Shown here one piece after another: positions 56,442 to 64,000 of a DNA stretch of 64,000 bases (within the stretch, counting starts at the first letter, position 1; every line of letters starts with the position of its first letter). A program made the translations under genes and the position numbers. The notes under the pieces are model-generated. The model made no database searches. It saw nothing but the letters and a program-made list of their open reading frames with translations, and was not told the DNA's origin. Source of the DNA: Planococcus citri (Eukaryota > Arthropoda > Insecta > Hemiptera > Pseudococcidae); NCBI RefSeq assembly GCF_950023065.1, contig NC_088678.1, forward strand, positions 33,408,580-33,472,579, in the 5' to 3' direction.

Positions 56442-56949
56442 CTGTCATGTCATACATATACTCACATGTACTTGCAATTTGCCAACCATTTGAAAATATT
56501 AAAAATCTAGTAAAATACATGAGTAAATGTAACGAACGGGGTTATTTCTTTTCTCGATCGAAAGGCAAACAATCACAATGCACCAGTTATACGAAAAATT
56601 GTATAATTCATTTGAGCAAAATAAACTTCTCTCCTCTTCTAACAAAAACGAAATTACCAACGTATAGGTACATGGGTTTTTGTCGACAAACTTGCTGATA
56701 AAAAGAATACGTTCAAAATATACTTAATTGCCTACAGTTGGAGGAATCTCCCTGGTCCCCTCACTTTCCCTTAAGATTACAGAAACCGAACTGTTTCTTT
56801 CATTTATGTTTACGTTATTACTTATGCTTTGTTACGTTACAAATTACGTTAGCGTTACGTTACGGTCTGCTGTGACCATTCTTGAGATTTTTTCTCTGTT
56901 TTATAATAACCGTTATTCTCCTATATGTTTGTTTACGTTTCAAAGTTAT

Positions 56950-57330
56950 GAAATTGGTTCAGTGTGTCTGGTGAGTAGATGCCAAAACATCAGATTTTGA
57001 TATAACCGGGTACGACTTAAAAAAACGTTATATGTACAAGTTGCCTATCTTTAAAATTTAAGAAGCAACTGAGTTTTGAAGAAAAAAAATGTAAGCAACG
57101 TATTTTTGACCTTGGGAATGGGTATAGTACTTAGTACTTTGGAAAATAAACAAATTTTGTCATTATGAATTTTTGCCTTACTTTGAGGGGCTATAGAAAT
57201 ATTTTATAAGAAAAAATTGAAAAAAAACGTGTTTTTGACCTTGGGAATTGGCAGTAGATACTTTAGAAAATAAACAACTTTTGTCATTATGAATTTTTGT
57301 CAAACTTCGAAGTGGAAGAGGCCAGAAATA
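56950..57330. repeat. half copy of the foldback family at 58620-59242
   Basis: GTGTCTGGTGAGTAGATGCC, ACCGGGTACGACTT and TTTTTGACCTTGGGAATGGG match the left arm of the next foldback. The right arm is missing. Confidence 0.75.
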
Positions 57331-57659
57331 CTTGTTTGTTTTAAAATATTTACTTTCAAGATAATACCGTCCACTTATTGTGAAAGCAAAAATCTATTTT
57401 CGGTAAGTAATTTTTTTTTCTTCAATACAAAACTGACAATGTTACTGCTGTCTGCCCTTATTTTTTAGTGGAAAAAAAATTGTTTAATATGTTTTGAAAA
57501 TGAGCTCAAAAATCGACAAATGGTCATGAAATACAAAATTTGTCATCAGGTTCATTTTCATTCAGAAAGTACGTCTCGTTGTACATATGTACTTTGAACC
57601 CCAAAACGAAAATTCTGAGCTCAAACCACCGAACCATCCATCACAAAAAAGTGAAAGAT

Positions 57660-58498
57660 TTTGAAGCTGCTGTGATGGTGGCTGATGCTGATGCTTATCA
57701 GCATGTGTTGTTCCTCAATAATATCGCCACAACGAAGATTTATATTTTAAAAACAGGTAATAAGTTTGGTTAAAATCATGAATTACTATAACGAAAACAA
57801 TTATTCTTCATTTTATAAGGGAGGAACCCATCTCAAGTACTTTGTTGGTATCCTCCATCAACAAATTACTGGAGAATATTGCTAGACGTAAAATAAAAGG
57901 AGTTTCCCGAGGCTATCACATCAAGCACCATTCATTTGTAGGTAGGTATTTGTGAAACGGGGGAAAAGGCCCCAATTTATCCTATCTAAAGTGAGATAAA
58001 TTATCAAAATTTGATTCTGTACGCTTTTTAATCCTTTTTAACATTGACATAGAGCATCACCAAAGACCACTTAATAGCACTTTTGCGGTACTATTAGGAA
58101 GGTAAGGTACTATTAATATTTTGATTACAACTCATGACGTCCATGTGGAACAACCTAAGGAACAATTAGCTCGATTTATCAAGCTGCTCCATGTCCTCAT
58201 CGATCCTGGAGCGCTCAACATTATTGTGTTTCTGAACATAACAAACCCCCATACTTACGGACCACCATAAGCGAATCCGATACCATATGGTAATCAAGAA
58301 GCCGTAAATATTGTAAATCGTAGGCGAGGAAAAAAGGTAAAATACTTACAAGAAATCGAGGAGACCTTTGACCGGGTCAAACCAAGGAGAAATGATACCC
58401 ATAAAAATCCCATATCATTGGATCAAATAAACTTGGAAGCATTTGCGAAGATGTACGGAGAGTTTGTTTTTATCCCAATCGATCGATCATTAATGTAA
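57660..58498 (+). pseudogene. unrecognised coding remnant with one in-frame stop
   Basis: From 58106 to 58498 one frame is open for 130 codons except for a TAA at 58268-58270. It reads DVHVEQPKEQLARFIKLLHV before the stop, then NPIPYGNQEAVNIVNRRRGK and KVKYLQEIEETFDRVKPRRN after it. Codon composition and absence of low complexity on both sides of the stop argue for a recently broken gene. Open segments at 57660-57755 (ending at a GTAATAAG donor-like site) and 57823-57950 may be earlier exons, though joins are unproven. No family recognised. Confidence 0.4.
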
Positions 58499-58619
58499 AA
58501 CAACCATTGATGAAAATGAGCGGGAAAAATCGAACATTTTCGATTTCGTTTAAATTATAATGTGTTATGAAATGACATCAATGCCTACATTCGACAATAC
58601 ATCATACTTTAATACAGTA

Positions 58620-59242
58620 CATGAGTGTCTGGTGAGTGGATGTCAAAACTTCAGATTTGAATACAATTTGGTATAGCTACGACTTGAAAAAAACGTTAGA
58701 TGGACAATTACCCCATCTTTAAAATTTAAGGGGCAACCGAGCTTTGAAAAAATTTTCGAAAGACGTTTTTTTAACCTTGGGAATGGGTGGTAACTTTGGA
58801 AAATGAATAAATTTTGTGAATATGAACATTTTAAAAGAAAAAAATTAAGAAAACCTTGTTCTTGACCTTGGGAATGGGCAGTAGTATGGAAAACTAACAA
58901 ATTTTGTCATTATGAATTTTTCCCCAACTTTAAAATTCATAATTACAAAAATTGTTTATTTTCCAAAGTACTGCCCATTCCCAACGTCAAATTCAAGTTT
59001 TTTTCAATTTTTGTTATGTGAAATATGTCTAGCCCCTTCAATTTCAAAAATGTTGCATATTTTCCAGAGTATTACCCATTCTCAAGGTCAAAAATACGTT
59101 TTTCTCAGTTTTCCTAAAAGCTCGGTTGCCCCTTAAATGTTAATTATAGGCAACTTGTCCATGTAATTGTGTTTTTCAATGAAGTCGTACCCGGTTACAT
59201 ACAAATCTGAAGTTTAGACATCGACTCACCAGACACCCTGTA
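58620..59242. mobile_element. foldback MITE with long arms (about 300 bp each)
   Basis: GTGTCTGGTGAGTGGATGTC near 58625 is mirrored by GACATCGACTCACCAGACAC ending at 59238. Inside, GACCTTGGGAATGGG blocks face CCCATTCCCAACGTC blocks, and GGGGCAACCGAGCTTT faces AAAGCTCGGTTGCCCC. The right end is followed by CCTGTAA. No ORF of its own. Confidence 0.85.
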
Positions 59243-59511
59243 ACTATTACTCATTTTAAATTATTTATTTATTTTACCTACACATTAATTATGAATAGGT
59301 ATGTAACAACACCGGTCAAAAAGCACGTTTTTTTTCAAATATGACCTCAATTTGAGGCCTTCCGGTTAGTCTAATGCACAGCCGGGGGCTCAAACATTTT
59401 CAAGTTAATCCCCTTCTCAGAGTCAATTTTCTCACCAATTTTCTCCAAAATCCAGGACCTCCCCCCCCCTTAACGTTAAAATCAATATTTAACATAACAT
59501 ACAGACTTGAT

Positions 59512-59694
59512 ATGCAGACAACTGTAGAGCACAGAATGAGAACCACCATCGATCAGCTTGACGAAGTGGTGGAATCCACGCGAACTAATAACGTACATAC
59601 CACATGCACACTCACAAAACACAAGATCATGGATGCCATGAAGAAAAGAATCAGCGAGAGCGAAGAAATTGGTAGAAATAAGCGCATCATGTGA
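59512..59694 (+). CDS. small hydrophilic ORF, 60 aa, hypothetical
   Basis: From ATG at 59512 to TGA it encodes MQTTVEHRMRTTIDQLDEVV and a charged helical tail ending RNKRIM. CATACAG precedes it by a few bases and could be a splice acceptor. Composition is coding-like and GC-richer than its surroundings, but there is no family match I know. It may be an exon or gene remnant. Confidence 0.25.
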   Translation: MQTTVEHRMRTTIDQLDEVVESTRTNNVHTTCTLTKHKIMDAMKKRISESEEIGRNKRIM

Positions 59695-59699
59695 TTTAT

Positions 59700-61140
59700 C
59701 GTAAGTAAGGTCGCATGAATATATTCCATTTAATTGTATAATGTATTTTAGTACTGTTTTGTGAGAAAAAAAATTCTGAAACTGTCCAATATCAAATTGA
59801 AGGAGGCGTATGGGAATTTAAAATTTGAAAGCTGCCGACCCCTCTGTCTAATCCAGCGCAATTGTATCGACCGCCAAGAGTAATGTCTCTGAAATTTATT
59901 CTTAATGATTCATCAGAATACCGTGACAATTCCTGCAATTAAGTTGCAAAACATATTTGCAAGTATTGAATCGTTTGGTAAACCTGAAGAAATTTATGAA
60001 AAAGAATGGGAAGAGTTACCGACAATCAGCTAATGGGAAGAAGTATGTATTGTCAAAGCCCAATAAACATCCTTGGGTGGAGGATTTTGTAGAGTAGAAT
60101 CCACCAATAAGCCTACTTTCGAGGAAATATTGCTATTGTTAAGAATTTATTCAAGATTTGTTTTGAAATCAGAGACAATTTCTTTACTAGGAAGCCTGTA
60201 AATTTCAGTAGACTATAGCGTCCGCGTCCAACAAATTAAACAGTGCTGAACTGCTTGAATCATACTGTAAGCTTGAATTACCTATACCTATCTGGTAATT
60301 TGAAATATACAATCATCACCTTCGGATCCATCCCGGATTCATTAGAAACAAACTACGTTTTTTTAAAAATGTAAATCAACAATTGATTATTTAAAAGTGT
60401 ATAATAATAACATATTCATTTTGTTCCCTAACAGTGTGATCTCACTGATCTCAGTGCCTCAATTGAAAGAATGTTTGTTTAATTTCTATCTTCCTGCTTT
60501 TTTACATTTTGTTCTTTTGTTTGTAGTACCTATTTTGGAAAAGTAAATTGAAATTTAATTACACAAGTTAATTTTAGAGCTTCTGGTGAGGAAATGGTAT
60601 GTACATTTTATAGAAAGTATAGCTATGAATAATGGAAGTACCTACAGATTTTGTTCGCAGAAATTGTAAACAAACATGAAAATTCAGAACAAATTCAACT
60701 TGACTCAATACTATTTAAATTATTAGTAATTTATACTATTATTGTGACATATTCTTCATAATAATTTCGTGAGTGTACGGGGGAGGGGACTTCACCCTTA
60801 GGACCCCCCCCCCCACTAAAAATTCCTGTTTTTGAATTATTACATAGATTGAATGTTTGAAAATTTTCATTTAGGTATATAATTTTTGTAAAATGTTTTA
60901 GGTATTTGTTTTGTTGATTAATTTCCAGAAACATTGGTTCATTTAAGTATACATAATATATATTTCATTACAAGTTGTCACAGGATGCAAAGTTATTTTT
61001 TTTTCTTTAGTTTAGATCCATTCGATTTTCCGTTTAGGTTCGTAGAAGCTCATTATAAGTATCGAATCTGGTCATGGAGAAAACCTTGCAATTCACTGTA
61101 GTTTCAGTAAAATAATAACGTAGATCTCGCTAATACATAA
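59700..61140. other. non-coding, with a possible 5' remnant of the transposase
   Basis: Near 59929-60200 one frame reads through two stops with coding-like content (FASIESFGKPEEIYEKEWEE, later KPTFEEILLLLRIYS). The second part could be the helix before the catalytic core of the transposase at 61141, but the distance of about 0.9 kb makes this uncertain. A C-run lies at 60804-60813. Confidence 0.3.
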
Positions 61141-61620
61141 AGGAATTCGTAGTACGTGATGAAATTGTGGAAATTGATGAGATTTTATGGTCAAAAAGTA
61201 AAAATAATGAGGGTAGAATTTTAAGAGAAGTGTGGGTATTTGGCATGTATCAAAAAAGCACCAATCAAGCAGTCATTGTGATACATAAAGATCGCTCAGC
61301 AGCCTCCCTCCTTCCATGAATCCAGGAGTACATATGTATATTGCTCCTGTATCAATTATTTAGAGCGATGATTGGGCTGCATACAACGGAATAACTGCCC
61401 TTCCTGGAATGAATTATAGCCACCAAGTGGTAGTCCACGAAAATCACTTCATTGATCCTGATCCTGCTACTGGATGCTGTACCAACGCAGTGGAAAAATT
61501 ATGGAACAGATTTCGGCAATTCCTAAGAGGGAGGGACTCGTCTTTCAATTGAAGCCCTTACGTCATTATATTAACGAGTTCATGTGGAGGATGAATTATC
61601 ACAAAGATGGAGTAACAACA
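61141..61620 (+). pseudogene. decayed Merlin/ISXO2-type (IS1016-like) DDE transposase
   Basis: The frame from 61162 reads EIVEIDEILWSKSKNNEGRI and EVWVFGMYQ..KDRSAASLLP, then a TGA (61317). A frame change follows, and SDDWAAYNGITALPGMNYSH, HENHFIDPDPATGCCTNAVE and KLWNRFRQFLRGR appear, then a TGA (61549). A third frame gives YINEFMWRMNYHKDG. This is the order of the ISXO2-like DDE domain: EIDE, GR..WVFG, DRSA..L, SD.W.AY, H....FVDP....T...E..W, Y..EFMWR. At least three stops and two frameshifts make it inactive. No terminal repeats were found. Confidence 0.85.
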
Positions 61621-61929
61621 TTTTGACATTTCATTTCTCACTTGAGAGATTTTCAAAACGCAGGTGAAATGTATTTTTAATGATTTGAAATACTCACGTT
61701 TCTGAGTCAATCGAGTTTCATATTAATCAGTATTGTTACATTTTTTTTTTGAATTGTTTCTCGGATAGGTGCAATATTTTGTCTTACTTTCAAGAACTCG
61801 GAAGTGACAAATTCACGACATCATGACGTCAGCCTTTAAAAAAAGTTTGTAGAAAAATTACCAATTTTTGGTGTTTTGACATTCAGTACCTATCGTGTTT
61901 CTCACGTCGAAAAATAATAATAATACACC

Positions 61930-62573
61930 TTGTAATGTAACATAAATCGACGAATTCAATTCCGAAGCATTACGTATCTACCTAATATTGTTGAAATAAA
62001 GTTATCAGTATAACTTACCCACATTTTCCAGCTTGTTGCAAAATTCAAGGCGAATGTACTCGCTACGTAACGCGACTTCGAAATTAAATTTTAATTAACG
62101 AACAAAAGAAAAAAAAAATTCAATTTTTGCGACACCGTAGGATTGATAAAATTGCGATGAAATTGGACCGCGCATAGAATAGAACGCTCGGAAAAAAAGG
62201 GTATCCAAAAAAGCAGAAACAATTGCCCGAACCGGTTGAGTTGCGCACCGAATAGAGTGGAAAAATGACCGAATTTGTTCAAAAACCGATTGGTCGACAC
62301 GCATTTCATCAAAAGATCGACACCGAAGTACGAAATTTAAACTAGTAATTAACCAACGCGGAAAACGATCCGGTTAATACATTAAAATCGCGAGAATTTT
62401 AGGTGCTAACTCGCAAAATTGTCGAAAAAATCTTTACATTAGATGACACGAACATAAATTACGCAATATAACAGATAAATAATGCGATCGCTAAGGTGAA
62501 TAAATGCCAACTGCGAAGTGCGACTGTGCGAAGGCGAACTCGATTAGTCGATAGTCGAATGTCGAGTGGTGAG
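61930..62573. other. CpG-rich single-copy-looking DNA
   Basis: The region up to the hAT insertion is CpG-rich and not repetitive, resembling the promoter-like stretches at 29.7 and 49 kb. It may be a gene start into which the MITE inserted. No frame is convincing. Confidence 0.35.
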
Positions 62574-63211
62574 CAGTGTTCCTACCTCGAAAACGCAAAA
62601 ATCCGTATTTTCATCGAAAAAAAAATCCGTACGTAAAAAAATCCGTACAGCGCATTTTTTGATCTAACACAACTAACATAAGCAATGAAAATTCAACTTT
62701 CAAAAGGCCAAGGTGTGCATTTTTGGTGCATCGGCGGGTGTTGCCAGGTTTTTGAGATGTCGAAGCGCCAATTTACGATTTATAAAGCACAAAAAAGCGC
62801 CAAAATGAAAAATTTGACCGCCCAAAAATAAATTTGGCAGTTTTTAGCAAAATTTTGCCCAAATGCGAATAAAAATTGAAAAAAATTGAAAAATTTCCAC
62901 TTTTTACTGCCTTTTTAAAATAGAGGCAAAAAATAACCCACAGCCCGAGCGAAGCGAGGGCCAAAATTTTGAGAAAATTGCATTCAAAACCACCTGAAAA
63001 TGCTTCAAAAAACAAAATTTTCTGATGATTTCATGATTTGATACTTTTTCTGATGAAATTTCTATAAAAATGAGTAAAAAATTGGTAAAAAGATGGAAAA
63101 TCCGTATTTTTTCCGTATTTTTGAAATATCCGTACGGCAATCCGTACAGTCAATCCGTACATCTCGAAAATCCGGACAGATACGGATTTATCCGTACAAG
63201 TAGGAACACTG
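62574..63211. mobile_element. hAT-type MITE (638 bp) with 8-bp target duplication
   Basis: Termini CAGTGTTCCTAC and GTAGGAACACTG are exact inverted copies with the CAGNG-like start of hAT elements. GTGGTGAG flanks it on both sides (62566-62573 and 63212-63219), an 8-bp duplication as hAT transposases make. Subterminal TCCGTA words are repeated (three near 62602-62648; six direct and one inverted near 63101-63199) and are likely transposase-binding sites. The minus-strand ORFs inside have no transposase motifs, so it is non-autonomous. Confidence 0.95.
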
Positions 63212-63219
63212 GTGGTGAG

Positions 63220-64000
63220 TTTCAGTTTGATTTGGTTGCGAATTTGCGATTAGCATGAATCTTTATCTCCTAATTCACCTCCCCCCTCGTGGTCTTGGTA
63301 AATGCAACAATCACGTCGCCTATGAGTCGGAAAAAGTTTCACTCCTTATCTCTTCACCACGCACACTTGCAACGAGAAATACACGTAGCCTTTTGTATTC
63401 TACCCTCTGCTATGGCTATTTTTAATCTTTGCTCGTTCAAGTCTATACTAGACTCAAGAGTCAAGACTGGATTGAAAATCGAACGTAATAGAAGGACAGG
63501 TACGTGGTTGGCTTGAGCGAAAAAATATCAGCCGAGGTGAGATCTACTTACTTATGTTTGAAAATTTCACGAAGTACTCTATTTTCATTTTTGCAAGTAC
63601 CTATGTACATAGAAGATCTAAAGGATTGAATTTTGAAAAAAAGAGGGATCGAAGTTTAGACAAGGTAATTTTTGACTCGAATGAAAAATGAAAACTGAAA
63701 AGTTTACACAAAATAGGTACATATGTACTTGGGACTACAGAGGAGAGATTGAATTTTGAATTTTGAGGAAGTTACCAGCAAATGCCCGCAATATTCTACT
63801 AGGTACGCGAATTTATAAGTTTGTAATCTTTTTTGAATTGTTGTAATACTTGAGAATCAATTTTGAAGTCAACAATGCGATTTTTGGTACCAAAATAAAA
63901 TTCAAGAGAGAATTTTCGAAGTTTTCATCTATTTTCGTGTTAATACTTAGATGGTTAGAATGGGTTGAAAAAATAAACTCATTTTATGATTCAATATCAT
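63220..64000. other. non-coding, nothing recognised
   Basis: Short open frames only, without domains. The first 100 bases continue the CpG-richer context interrupted by the hAT MITE. Confidence 0.45.

Noticed and set aside
1..64000. CRISPR array or prokaryotic operon
   Set aside because: No regularly spaced short direct repeats with unique spacers and no ribosome-binding-site-led gene clusters; introns and MITEs show this is eukaryotic DNA.

Overview
The window looks like arthropod nuclear DNA, most likely a sternorrhynchan insect (mealybug or scale type). It is AT-rich, has short GT-AG introns, and is full of GTAGGTACCTAC-like motifs and foldback/MITE repeats. The lineage call is inference from composition. 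I see no bacterial operon, rRNA gene, CRISPR array or convincing tRNA.

Layout. 1-17 kb is repeat-rich DNA: a duplicated module carrying decayed RRM and DUF4806-like fragments (1.6-5.8 kb), one copy of which was split by an 871-bp insertion that looks like a solo LTR; foldback elements; and a tandem segmental duplication (9.4-12.5 kb). 17357-29179 is a complete, very young Ty3/gypsy-type LTR retrotransposon on the minus strand: 963-bp LTRs differing at one base I could find, AGCT target duplication, tRNA-Lys-type primer site, gag, a -1 frameshift signal, pol and a third ORF. It landed inside an older foldback element. 29.6-41.4 kb holds the one clearly recognised cellular gene, Orai (store-operated calcium channel pore), on the plus strand, reconstructed here as six exons with consistent phases. 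41.4-55 kb is mostly non-coding, with a ~160-bp tandem array, several MITEs, a frameshifted Ser-rich coding remnant and a second decayed tandem array. 55.4-56.3 kb has the last three exons of a gene with a CUB-like domain. 56.9-64 kb has foldback DNA, an unrecognised one-stop pseudogene, a decayed Merlin/ISXO2-type transposase and a perfect hAT-type MITE with an 8-bp target duplication.

The most unusual system is the retrotransposon. Its pol open frame begins with a domain that reads like a degenerate SGNH/GDSL hydrolase, upstream of protease-RT-RNase H-integrase. Its third ORF sits in the env position and opens at a splice acceptor, but resembles a second, inactive retropepsin rather than a membrane glycoprotein. 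Its gag frame has a 238-codon upstream extension without any AUG. The gag-pol junction has a canonical U UUA AAC slippery site, 5-nt spacer and foldable H-type pseudoknot. These domain assignments are by eye and need structure-based confirmation.
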